Below are positions 16,627 to 25,645 of a stretch of 64,000 nucleotides of DNA, piece by piece (the first letter of the stretch is position 1; the number at the start of each line of letters is the position of its first letter). The position numbers and the translations under genes were made by a program. The notes under the pieces were generated by a model. It was not told the origin of the DNA and made no database searches. It was given only the letters and a program-made list of their open reading frames with translations. Source of the DNA: Ottowia testudinis (lineage in GTDB: Bacteria; Pseudomonadota; Gammaproteobacteria; Burkholderiales; Burkholderiaceae_C); assembly GCF_017498525.1 (NCBI RefSeq), contig NZ_CP071796.1:496001-560000 (forward strand). Direction: 5' to 3'.

Positions 16627-18201
16627 GCGGGGGGCGGTCATCTCGTCTGTCCGCCCCAACACCCCCGGCTTCGCATCGCCCAGCCGCTGCCCCTCTGCCA
16701 GACTCAAATTTTGTAGCTGCTCGCGCAAGTCTGGCGTGCGCAAAGCCACGATTTGACCCAATTGCCCCAGGTCGCGTGCATACGCGTACTGCGGGTTGGC
16801 GCGCAGGGCGGTGTCGGCGCGGGCGGCGATGCGCGCAGCCTGGTCAGCGCTGCACGGCCCGCCGATCAGCAGGGCGTAATGCGGCGCGGGCTGGGTGCGC
16901 GGCACCAGGTGCAGGGTCTGGCCGTTCGTCAGCAGCCCCGCCGATGTCAGGGCTTGCAAGACAAACGCCTCGGTGAGCTTTTCGCCGCACAGATCGCTGG
17001 CGGCGTGGCCGCGCCCAAGCAGGTGCAGGCGCGGCGCGCGGTGCCAGAAGCCGGTGACGCGCACGCGGTCTCCCAGGCGATAGCGGTACAGGCCGGCGTG
17101 GGTGGTCAGCAGCACCTGGTATTCGGCGCCCTCGGCCACTTCGTCGCAGGCGAAGACGAGGCCGGCGTCGTCTTCGAACTCCAGCACGGTGCTGCCGATG
17201 GCGGCCACGGGGTCGCCGTCGTCGTCAATCGGCACGCTGACCAGCCCTTCGGTGGCGAGCAGGCCCTTGCCTTGCAGCGTGGCGTGCGGGAACTCGGCGG
17301 CCAGTTGCGCGGCCCAGGGCGCGCTGCTGGCGTGCGTCCAGCAGGAGATGAGGGCGAGCTGCGGCCACACGGCGCGCCAGTCGGGCGGGGTTTGCGACAG
17401 CGCGGCATGCAGGCGGGCGCGGCGGGCAGGGCTCAGACTTTGAAAGAAATTGGCCTCCGCCGTATGTCCATCAAGCGCGAGCAGCTCATCTTTCAATAGC
17501 ATTGCATGCCGGCACAGCTCTTGCCAGAACGTGGGGCTCCACACCGACACCAGCGCCAGCCGCTCGTCAGCGAGCAGGTGTGCCAGCGTGGCGCGGCGCC
17601 AGCTCTCCACATCGCCGATGCCCCCCACCTCGGGCGGCACGCTGAGCACGGCGGCCAGGTGCGGGGCGGCATCGCCCAGGTATTCGGCGTCGGATGACAG
17701 GCCGATGCGCATGCCGCCGGCCGTGGCCTCGGGCGCGCGCGTGGCGGGGCTGATCGACCAGTAGCTGTGGCCGTGCATCAGGCGCGGGTGACGTTGCAGC
17801 AGGTCGTCGAGCCAAGCGAAGAGCCCTTCGCGCTGCGCGGCCAGGCCGCTGGCGGTGAGCGGAATGAGCTTGGGGCCGCCGGTGGAGCCGCCGGTGCGCT
17901 CGAAGGCGAGCACGGGCTCACTCACCAGGCGGGCCGGTTCGCCGCGCGCCATGGCTTCGATTTCGGGAGCGAAGTCGTCATATGTGGCGCGTGGCACGGC
18001 TTGCTGGTAGTCGCCAAGGGTGCGCAGGCGGGCAAAGCCGTGGCGCTGGCCGAAGGCGCTGCCGGCGTGCCGCGACAGGATCTGCGCCAGCAGCGCCTGC
18101 TGCGTGGCGCGCGGGTCGGCGGCCTGCGCGGCCAGGCGAGCGCGGGCGCCGGCGATATGGCGCGCCAGAGCGGTCCAGCCGGGCAGCGGTGGGGTGGTCA
18201 T
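16615..18201 (-). CDS. GH3 family acyl-acid amide synthetase
   Basis: 528-residue member of the GH3 family of ATP-dependent adenylating enzymes, which in plants join acyl acids (jasmonate, indole acetate) to amino acids. The ATP/AMP signature is FERTGGSTGGPKLIP (about 99-113), followed later by LLATEGLVSVP and the YRLGD motif (LYRYRLGDRVRV). Bacterial GH3 proteins are largely uncharacterised. Codons around 17441-17497 (LALDGHTAEANFFQS region) coincide with a degenerate copy of repeat A. The stop falls in the inverted repeat at 16542-16626. The 4-bp overlap with the upstream acyltransferase-like gene suggests coupled translation and a shared pathway. I infer formation of an amide between an acyl acid and an amine. 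Confidence 0.88.
   Translation of the reverse strand: MTTPPLPGWTALARHIAGARARLAAQAADPRATQQALLAQILSRHAGSAFGQRHGFARLRTLGDYQQAVPRATYDDFAPEIEAMARGEPARLVSEPVLAFERTGGSTGGPKLIPLTASGLAAQREGLFAWLDDLLQRHPRLMHGHSYWSISPATRAPEATAGGMRIGLSSDAEYLGDAAPHLAAVLSVPPEVGGIGDVESWRRATLAHLLADERLALVSVWSPTFWQELCRHAMLLKDELLALDGHTAEANFFQSLSPARRARLHAALSQTPPDWRAVWPQLALISCWTHASSAPWAAQLAAEFPHATLQGKGLLATEGLVSVPIDDDGDPVAAIGSTVLEFEDDAGLVFACDEVAEGAEYQVLLTTHAGLYRYRLGDRVRVTGFWHRAPRLHLLGRGHAASDLCGEKLTEAFVLQALTSAGLLTNGQTLHLVPRTQPAPHYALLIGGPCSADQAARIAARADTALRANPQYAYARDLGQLGQIVALRTPDLREQLQNLSLAEGQRLGDAKPGVLGRTDEMTAPRRLG
17441..17497 (+). repeat. Repeat A, copy 4 (inside GH3 gene)
   Basis: GGCCTCCGCCGTATGTCCATCAAGCGCGAGCAGCT matches the consensus right half (CATCAAGCGCGAGCAGCTAT) with a decayed left stem. 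Antisense to, and in frame within, the GH3 coding sequence. Confidence 0.55.
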
Positions 18202-19028
18202 GCGGCGGTCTCTGGGGCGCCCGCCAAGCCGAGCTCGGGCAGGCCACCGCGCAAGCCGTGCAAAAACTCTGCCCGCACCAGCGAGCGCAGATTTCCTGCC
18301 TCAATGGGGGCCAAACACAACAGTTCGTCGCCGCGCCGCCAGCCGGGGTTGCGGCGCAAAAACAGCGCCACGTCGGGCCGCGCGGCCAGGTGCGGCGCCA
18401 CGTCGGCCACGGCTTCGCGCAGGTGGCCGTGCGATTCGGGAAACACGATGGTGCCCGAGGCGGGCCGGTAATCGGCGCCAAAGCGCGCGGCGGCCAGTTC
18501 ATCGGCCAGCGCGCGCAGCGCCACATCGTCGCCCTGCGGGTGCGGCACGTAGCGGCGCGCAAACAGGCCCAGGTAGCGGTAGGTGCGGTGGCCCTTGGAG
18601 ATCAGCAGCCAATACAGCGGCGTGGCGCGGTCTTGCGCCGCCAGCGCGCCGGCCAGCCGGGCAAACGTGCGCGCCAGCGCCTGGTCACCCCAGGCGGCGC
18701 GCTCGATCACGGTGTCGCCCGAGAACAAGACCTGCACTGGGCCTTGACCAGTGTTGGCGCGCTCATGCGCCACGGTGGAAAAGCCGGCCAGCACGCCATC
18801 GTCCGCGCGTTCGAGCAGGATGACGAAGTGCTTGGCGGCCAGGTCGGCATCGAAGCGCGCGCGCGGGCTGGCGTCGTAGTGCGCGGCATAAACGGCGTAC
18901 ATGCGCTCGCGCAGCAGGGGCGTGAGCTGGGCCGCGCGCAGCACGCGGGCGCTGAGCGCGGGGCGCGATGCAGATGTTTTTTGGGCGCTGGCGCTTTCTG
19001 GGTGCGCGCAAGCAGCTATTGATGTCAT
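18198..19028 (-). CDS. Autoinducer-synthase/GNAT-like acyltransferase 2
   Basis: 276-residue protein with the feel of an N-acyl amino acid or autoinducer-synthase-type acyltransferase: RERMYAVYAAHYDASPRARFDADLAAKHFVILLE then GVLAGFST, the R..MY.LY...F..DL..K..VI.L pattern followed by the beta-strand that binds acyl-CoA/ACP. LYWLLISKGHRTYRYLGLFARRYVPHP is a second conserved-looking block. The first 20 or so codons (SIAACAHPESASAQKTS) are the translation of repeat A copy 5, so the natural start may be downstream, near the SARVLRAAQL segment. Overlaps GH3 and is followed upstream by the Rieske gene with a 4-bp overlap. Candidate supplier or acceptor of acyl groups in the cluster. Confidence 0.65.
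   Translation of the reverse strand: MTSIAACAHPESASAQKTSASRPALSARVLRAAQLTPLLRERMYAVYAAHYDASPRARFDADLAAKHFVILLERADDGVLAGFSTVAHERANTGQGPVQVLFSGDTVIERAAWGDQALARTFARLAGALAAQDRATPLYWLLISKGHRTYRYLGLFARRYVPHPQGDDVALRALADELAAARFGADYRPASGTIVFPESHGHLREAVADVAPHLAARPDVALFLRRNPGWRRGDELLCLAPIEAGNLRSLVRAEFLHGLRGGLPELGLAGAPETAA
18975..19025 (+). repeat. Repeat A, copy 5 (N-terminus of acyltransferase gene)
   Basis: TTTTTTGGGCGCTGGCGCTTTCTGGGTGCGCGCAAGCAGCTATTGATG. The antisense strand is read in frame as the N-terminus of the gene ending at 18198, so the annotated start is inside or beside the repeat. Confidence 0.75.
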
Positions 19029-20041
19029 AGCGTCAGGGTGGCTTCGGTGATTTGGCCGGCGGCGGGCGGCGCATCGCCGCGCGTCAGCGCCGCGCGCCAG
19101 GCGGCGATGTGCGGCCCCAGCAGATCGGCGGCTGTGCTCTGCACGCGCGGCAGGGCCCCCAGCGCGGCGTGGCGGGCGCGGTTGGCGGCGACCCGGTCCA
19201 GCATCCCCACGTCTTGCCAGATGATCCAGCGCGACAGCGGCTCGAACGCCAGGCGCACCAGCGGGCCCAGCCAGCCGAACTTGAACGACATGACGGTGAA
19301 CACCTCCACCGCGTCGCCTTCCACCGGCGAGCAGGTCGACGTGATGTTGTAGGCCAGGCCGCTGGGGAATTCATAGTCCACGCAGCTGGTGTGCGGGGCG
19401 ATGAAGCGGTCGGTGTGCCGCATGGCGCCGCCGCGCGGGGCGAACAGCGCCCAGATCACGCTGCGCTTGCGCGGTTCGTCGAAGTATTCGGCCACCGCGC
19501 CATCGGCCAGCGTGGTGACCACGGCGCGCACCGGCTGCGCCGTGGGGGAGCGGAACCAACCCTTGTGCACGAAGGTGGCGTGCGGGCAGTCGAGAAAGTT
19601 CTCCAGGCATGCCTCGACGCTGCCGCGAAAGCGCGTTTTCATGATGAAGCGGGTAAAGCCGGGTTGGTCGTGCGTGGCGATGCGGCGCGGTGTGCCGATG
19701 GGGGCATCGGCGCCGGGCCAGCACCACACCAAGCCATCCTGCTCACAAACCTGGAGCGCGGTGACACCGGCCACACCTGGCGGCGCGGCGCCCAGCGCGG
19801 GCACGTGCGTCACCTGGCCATGCGTGCCGTAGCGCCAGCCGTGGTAGGGGCATTGCAGCTCGCCCGCGCACACGCGACCGCTTGAGAGCGGGGCGTGGCG
19901 GTGCGCGCAGCGGTCTTCCAGCACGGCGGGCTGGCCGTCGGCGCCCCGAAACGCGACCAGCGGGCGGCCGAGCAGCGTGAAGGCGTGCGGCCGGCCGGCG
20001 CGCAAATCGCTGCCGCGGCAGGCGGCGTACCAGTGCGCCAT
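19025..20041 (-). CDS. Rieske-type non-heme iron oxygenase
   Basis: 338-residue aromatic-ring-hydroxylase-like oxygenase alpha subunit. Rieske 2Fe-2S ligands: C-x-H in DRCAHRHAPL (Cys45, His47) and C-x2-H in CPYHGWRYG (Cys64, His67). Mononuclear iron site: ENFLDCPHATFVH, the D-x2-H-x4-H pattern. These proteins need a reductase partner, not encoded nearby. Many membrane-associated homologues act on lipids, sterols or choline-like compounds. ATG 20041 is the first good start; upstream codons (NTPLIHADALRTP) could be translated from a rare CTG but overlap the desaturase end. It overlaps the downstream acyltransferase by 4 bp. Confidence 0.87.
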   Translation of the reverse strand: MAHWYAACRGSDLRAGRPHAFTLLGRPLVAFRGADGQPAVLEDRCAHRHAPLSSGRVCAGELQCPYHGWRYGTHGQVTHVPALGAAPPGVAGVTALQVCEQDGLVWCWPGADAPIGTPRRIATHDQPGFTRFIMKTRFRGSVEACLENFLDCPHATFVHKGWFRSPTAQPVRAVVTTLADGAVAEYFDEPRKRSVIWALFAPRGGAMRHTDRFIAPHTSCVDYEFPSGLAYNITSTCSPVEGDAVEVFTVMSFKFGWLGPLVRLAFEPLSRWIIWQDVGMLDRVAANRARHAALGALPRVQSTAADLLGPHIAAWRAALTRGDAPPAAGQITEATLTL

Positions 20042-20088
20042 CAGCGGGCTGGGCGTGCGCAGCGCGTCGGCGTGGATGAGCGGCGTGT

Positions 20089-21015
20089 TCAGAAGTACAC
20101 CTTGGTCAGCAAATCGGGCCGGGCGGGAAACGGCTCGGGCGGACGCAACACGCCGATCCAGCGGCGCCACAGCGGCTGGGTTTCGTGCGCGATGGCGCGG
20201 GCGTGCAGCTCTTGCCAGGGCGCGCGCGGGTAGCGGTGGTGGCTCAGGTTGTAGTTGAAGTTGAGGAACGGCCAGCGGATGAACCAGGGCGCGCGCAGGT
20301 CGTAAGCGCCCTCGACGCGGTCGAGCGGCGTGCGCAGGTGGTAGATCCATTGCAGCGACGAGTAGCTGAACGCGAACGCGGCGTAGGCCAGCGCCAACAC
20401 TGGCCAGCGCCAGTCAAACAGCCAGACCACGCCGATCCAGAAGGCGACGAAGAGGATGGATTCGAGCCGCAGCGCCCACCAGTCGCGCGCGCTGAACTCG
20501 GCAAACGAGCGGTTGTAGCCGTCCATGCTTTGCCAGCGCACCGCCAGCGCCTTGGCAAAGCGGAAGGGCACGAACGGCAGCAGCAGCGTGGCGGCAAAGC
20601 TGCCCAGCCAGATGCCGCCCAGCACGGCAAAGTAATACAAGGCCGTCTTGGTCAGGCGGCTTTCGCCCGGCAGGATGTATTCGGCCAGTTCGGCCGGCGT
20701 GCGGTTGCGCACGTGGTGGCCTTCGTGGTTGACGCGGATCAGCGTGTAGGCGCTGCCAAACAGTGTGGCGGCCCACACGCCCACCAGTGCGTTCAGGCGC
20801 CGGTGGGGGTGGCCGTTGCCGTGGCAGGCCTCGTGCATCATCGAAAATGTGCCTTGCATGACGATGCAAAACACCATGAGCACCAGCGCTTTCCACGGCC
20901 AGGCCATTGGCAGGTGCAGGGCCTGGATCAGCCCCAGGCAGGCTGCGGTTTGCGCCAGCAGGATGGCCAGGTTCTGGCGGCCGTGGCGAAGGGGCGGTGC
21001 GGCGGGTGCGGGCAT
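20089..21015 (-). CDS. Membrane fatty acid desaturase-like protein 2
   Basis: 308-residue membrane di-iron enzyme. Histidine boxes: HEACH (61-65), HEGHH (97-101) and NLSHHRYP near the C-terminus, with hydrophobic segments VLMVFCIVMQGTFSMM and WWALRLESILFVAFWIGVVWLF. Fits the fatty acid desaturase/beta-carotene hydroxylase superfamily. ATG 21015 is used: an upstream frame from 21105 translates repeat C and is rejected. First gene of the minus-strand lipid-tailoring run and divergent from the hydrolase-hydroxylase pair at 21186. A different subtype from the desaturase at 14098 (different spacing between boxes). Confidence 0.85.
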   Translation of the reverse strand: MPAPAAPPLRHGRQNLAILLAQTAACLGLIQALHLPMAWPWKALVLMVFCIVMQGTFSMMHEACHGNGHPHRRLNALVGVWAATLFGSAYTLIRVNHEGHHVRNRTPAELAEYILPGESRLTKTALYYFAVLGGIWLGSFAATLLLPFVPFRFAKALAVRWQSMDGYNRSFAEFSARDWWALRLESILFVAFWIGVVWLFDWRWPVLALAYAAFAFSYSSLQWIYHLRTPLDRVEGAYDLRAPWFIRWPFLNFNYNLSHHRYPRAPWQELHARAIAHETQPLWRRWIGVLRPPEPFPARPDLLTKVYF

Positions 21016-21039
21016 GGAAAGAAGTGGGTGCGGCCTCAA

Positions 21040-21093
21040 AGCCCGCCTCTCCCAGGCGCGGGAGATGGCTGGGGTGAGGGCGGGTGGGGTGTC
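21040..21093. repeat. Repeat C, copy 1
   Basis: GCCTCTCCCAGGCGCGGGAGATGGCTGGGGTGAGGG, the 'CTCTCCC...GGGAGA...GGGGTGAGGG' intergenic element common in proteobacteria. It lies in the divergent promoter gap 21016-21185. Confidence 0.7.
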
Positions 21094-21185
21094 ATGAACG
21101 GCCAAAGCTTCAACGAAAAAATTTTAGTGACCCACCTGACCGCCGCCTTGATGCGCCGCACGGGTAGCGTTTATTAAGCCCGGCT

Positions 21186-22043
21186 GTGTCATCCACCGCA
21201 ACCCCCGACATCGACCCCGCGCGCTGGCAATCGCTTTGGCAGGCGGTGGGCGATGCGCCAGCGGTGGCGCGCTTGCCGCGCGATCACGCGGTGCTGTTCG
21301 TGCGCGGCTTGTTCGGCGCCTGGATTCCGCGCCACCTGGCGGCGCCGCTGGCGGCCTTGCGCGATCGGGGCATGGCCGCGCGCATCGCCGCCACCTCGCC
21401 GCGCGGCACGCTGGCGGCCAATGCGCAGCGCATCGGCGCCGAGCTTGACGCGCTCATCGCCCACTGCCAGCGCGTCTGGCTTCTCACGCACAGCAAGGCC
21501 GGGGTCGCGGCACTGCTGGCGCTGGCCGCCGAGCCGCGCCGCTGGCAGGCGCTGGCGGGCTGGGCCAGCGTGCAGATGCCTTGCCATGGCGCGCCCTTGC
21601 TCGACAGCCTGTTCGACCCCGCCCACGCCGCTGAGCGGCAGGGCGCCGAACGCTGGCGCGAGCCGGTTGAAGCCGCGCTCCTGCGCGCCTTGGGCGCCAG
21701 CGGCTCCTGCAGCGAACTGACGCGCGCGCGTCTGCCCGACATCGTGCAGCCGGCACTGGATGCGGTGCCCAAGCAGGGCCGCGCGCCCTGGCTGGCGGTG
21801 GCCACGCACGCGCAAGCCTTCACCGGCGCGCTGGACTTGCGCCACAGCCATTTCGCACGCCGCTTTCCGGGTGAGCCGCATGACGGCGTGTTCCTGGCGC
21901 GCGATCAGCGCTGGCCCGCGGCCAATGCGCAACTGGTGCTGCCCCACATCGACCACTCTCAGCCCAGCGTCGGCGGGCTGGGCTTTGACCATGCGCGCTT
22001 CTGGCTCACGCTGCTGGCGCTGCTGAACTCGCTGCGCCCATGA
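21186..22043 (+). CDS. Alpha/beta-hydrolase-like protein
   Basis: 285-residue cytoplasmic protein resembling lipase-type alpha/beta hydrolases: AVLFVRGLFGAW early (oxyanion-loop-like), a nucleophile elbow variant LLTHSKAGV (Ser103; S-x-x-G rather than G-x-S-x-G), and a late PHIDHSQP that could carry the catalytic histidine. GTG start by length and context; no strong ribosome site. The stop overlaps the next ATG by 4 bp, so it is coupled to the LpxO-like gene. May release or transfer an acyl group in the neighbouring pathway. Confidence 0.68.
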   Translation: MSSTATPDIDPARWQSLWQAVGDAPAVARLPRDHAVLFVRGLFGAWIPRHLAAPLAALRDRGMAARIAATSPRGTLAANAQRIGAELDALIAHCQRVWLLTHSKAGVAALLALAAEPRRWQALAGWASVQMPCHGAPLLDSLFDPAHAAERQGAERWREPVEAALLRALGASGSCSELTRARLPDIVQPALDAVPKQGRAPWLAVATHAQAFTGALDLRHSHFARRFPGEPHDGVFLARDQRWPAANAQLVLPHIDHSQPSVGGLGFDHARFWLTLLALLNSLRP

Positions 22044-22774
22044 CCGTGATCAATGCCCGTATCCCGCTGGTTTTCCGCTTGCTGCACCGGTTCGAGGCGT
22101 GGCTTGGCCGCCATTCGCTGTGCGGCGACGCGCCGGTGCTGGACGCGGCCCAGTTCGGCTGGGTGCCGGCGCTGCAAGCCCAGTGGCAAGCCGTCGCGGC
22201 CGAATACCACGCGTTGCTGGCGCGCGGCGAGCCGATTCCGCCGTTTCAGGCCATCTCGCCCGAGCAGCGCGCACTGACCACAGACGCACGCTGGCGCACC
22301 TTTGTGCTGTATGCCTATGGCGTGAAAGCGCCGCGCAACGCCGCGCTGTGCCCGCGCACCACGGCGGCCGTGGAGGCCGTCCCGGGTCTGCAGACGGCGA
22401 TGTTCTCCATCCTGGAGGCCGGCAAAGTTTTGCCGCCGCACCGCGGGCCCTACAAAGGCCTGCTGCGCGTGCACTTGGCGCTGCAGGTGCCCGAGCCGGC
22501 CCAGGGCTGCTGGATCGAGGTGGCCGGCCAGCGCCTGCACTGGCGCGAGGGCGAGGTGATGGTGTTCGACGACACCGCCATCCACAGCGCCGCCAACACC
22601 ACGCGCGGGCGCCGCTGCGTGTTGTTTCTCGACGTGCTGCGGCCGCTGCCGGCGCCGGCCGATCACGTCAACCGCACGCTGATCGCGCTGGTGCGGCGCA
22701 GCCCCTTCGGCACGCGCGCCAAGGCGGTGTTCCGGCGCTGGTACGCGGCGCGGGGCATCCAGGCGGATGTCTGA
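22040..22774 (+). CDS. Aspartyl/asparaginyl beta-hydroxylase family (LpxO/OlsC-like)
   Basis: 2-oxoglutarate/Fe(II)-dependent hydroxylase of 244 residues, resembling LpxO (2-hydroxylates lipid A acyl chains) and OlsC (hydroxylates ornithine lipids). Key region: LPPHRGPYKGLLRVHLAL (candidate iron ligand His134) and VFDDTAIHSAAN (Asp177/178, His182), then RCVLFLDVLRP. Unlike classical LpxO it has no evident N-terminal membrane anchor beyond a weak hydrophobic stretch. Overlaps the upstream hydrolase gene. With the divergent desaturases, Rieske oxygenase and GH3 ligase it suggests hydroxylation of an acyl chain or an aminolipid head group. Confidence 0.83.
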   Translation: MTVINARIPLVFRLLHRFEAWLGRHSLCGDAPVLDAAQFGWVPALQAQWQAVAAEYHALLARGEPIPPFQAISPEQRALTTDARWRTFVLYAYGVKAPRNAALCPRTTAAVEAVPGLQTAMFSILEAGKVLPPHRGPYKGLLRVHLALQVPEPAQGCWIEVAGQRLHWREGEVMVFDDTAIHSAANTTRGRRCVLFLDVLRPLPAPADHVNRTLIALVRRSPFGTRAKAVFRRWYAARGIQADV

Positions 22775-22786
22775 GCGCACACATGA

Positions 22787-22830
22787 TGGCTATTATTTGT
22801 ATAGCTGCTCGCGCTTGACGTTGTTGACTT
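22787..22830 (-). repeat. Repeat A, copy 6 (degenerate)
   Basis: TATAGCTGCTCGCGCTTGACG retains the ATAGCT side and one stem arm; the second arm has decayed. Confidence 0.55.
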
Positions 22831-22869
22831 GGCGGCGGATTGGCCTGCAAAAACAGCGCGATGCGGCCC

Positions 22870-23628
22870 TCAGCGCAGGAAGGCGTCATATCCCGTTTTC
22901 AGGATCAATGCACCGACGACGGCGATGAACACGCCGCGCACAAAGCTGGCGCCGTGCTTGAGCGCCAGCCGCGTGCCGATCAGGCTGCCAATCACGTTGG
23001 CCACCGCCATGGTCAGCCCCACCTTCCACCAGATGTGTCCCTTCATGGCAAACAGTGCCAGCGCCGACAGGTTGGTCGCCACGTTGAGCAGCTTGGCCGA
23101 GGCCGACGCGTTGAGAAAGTCATAACCCAGCAGGCGCACGAACAGAAAGATGAAAAAGCTGCCGGTGCCAGGGCCAAAGAAGCCGTCGTACCAGCCGATG
23201 CAAAGGCCAATGGCGCAGGCCAGCAGCGTCTCGCGCCCGCGCGGGTGGCGGGGCGCATGCGTGTGCCCCAGGTCCTTCTTCGCCAGCGTGTACAGCAGCA
23301 CCCCCAGCAGAATGAACGGCAGCAGCCGGCGCAGAAAATCCGGGTTGACCTGCGTCACGTGCCAAGCGCCCACGAAGCCGCCCAGCAGCGCCGCCGCCGC
23401 CGCCGGCAGCAACACCGGCCAGCGCATCTGCACGCGGCGGCTGTATTGCACGGTGGCGATGCTCGTGCCCCAGACCGAAGCGCTCTTGTTGGTGCCGAAC
23501 AGCGTGGCTGGCGCGGCGCCCGGGTAAACGGCGAACAGCGCCGGCACCAGGATCAGCCCGCCCCCGCCCACGATCGAATCAATGCCGCCCGCCAGCAGCG
23601 AGGCCAGCAGGACCAAGGGCAGTTCCAT
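22870..23628 (-). CDS. TauE/SafE family permease 1
   Basis: 252-residue inner-membrane protein of the sulfite exporter TauE/SafE family, two four-helix halves. The glycine-rich SIVGGGGLILVPAL opens half one and IGWYDGFFGPGTGSFFIFLFVRLLGYDFLNASASAKLLN opens half two, both diagnostic. Substrate unknown; relatives move sulfite, sulfoacetate or other organic anions. No sulfonate genes are adjacent. It lies downstream of argG, but an argG terminator (23748-23777) separates them. Confidence 0.88.
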   Translation of the reverse strand: MELPLVLLASLLAGGIDSIVGGGGLILVPALFAVYPGAAPATLFGTNKSASVWGTSIATVQYSRRVQMRWPVLLPAAAAALLGGFVGAWHVTQVNPDFLRRLLPFILLGVLLYTLAKKDLGHTHAPRHPRGRETLLACAIGLCIGWYDGFFGPGTGSFFIFLFVRLLGYDFLNASASAKLLNVATNLSALALFAMKGHIWWKVGLTMAVANVIGSLIGTRLALKHGASFVRGVFIAVVGALILKTGYDAFLR

Positions 23629-23642
23629 GAAGAATATCTCGC

Positions 23643-23700
23643 GCTATGAGGTTGATAGCTGGCCGCGCAAGTGGGACAAGCGCCAAGGGCCAGAAAGCCC
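23643..23700 (-). repeat. Repeat A, copy 7 (degenerate)
   Basis: TTGATAGCTGGCCGCGCAAGTGGGACAAGCGCCAAGGGCC. Part of the 369-bp gap 23629-23997, which otherwise holds the argG terminator and about 220 bp with no gene I can support. Confidence 0.55.
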
Positions 23701-23747
23701 CTCAATTATGCGACGGCCGCAAGCACCGTGCCGGTGCCGTGTGGGCA

Positions 23748-23777
23748 GAAAAAAGAGCGCCCTTGCGGGGCGCTCTG
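23748..23777 (-). terminator. Rho-independent terminator after argG
   Basis: Stem AGAGCGCCC/GGGGCGCTCT with a short TTGC loop; on the minus strand the hairpin is followed by a run of six T (AAAAAA at 23749-23754 on the plus strand). Located about 220 bp past the argG stop. Confidence 0.85.
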
Positions 23778-23997
23778 GGAGTTGGATCGCGATGAAAAAA
23801 CTTTTGGCGGTTCTGCTGCGTCGCCTTGCGTGGTGGTCTGGGTTGTCTCCTCGGCCCTTCGTGCCGCGGCTCTTGAAGCCGGCGACACTAAGTGAGAACA
23901 CTGTAACAGCCGAGCCGCTGGTTCTCTATTGGGGCTTGCCCGTACATGAAGAGTGCGTGCAGTGCGGCAAGGTGGATCACGGCGCGGCGGCGGGACG

Positions 23998-25458
<1,461 letters not shown>

Positions 25459-25477
25459 TCAAGGTGATGCGCATCCG

Positions 25478-25595
25478 GTATTTCTCCTTCCCACCCCTGG
25501 GGAAGGCCGGGATGAGGGCAACCCGCCTGCCCATCGCAAACGGCGCAGCCCCACCCCAGCCCTCCCCCAGAGGTGGGAGGGAGCCAACAGCCCGG
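25478..25595. repeat. Repeat C, copy 2 (two units)
   Basis: TTCCCACCCCTGGGGAAGGCCGGGATGAGGG followed by CAAACGGCGCAGCCCCACCCCAGCCCTCCCCCAGAGGTGGGAGGG: two units in the 295-bp argG-adh gap. The second has a strong CTCCC...GGGAG hairpin. Confidence 0.7.
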
Positions 25596-25645
25596 ACGCG
25601 CCCCACGCCACTTTTAATGGCATACCGCCACGCCTGGGAGTCAAT

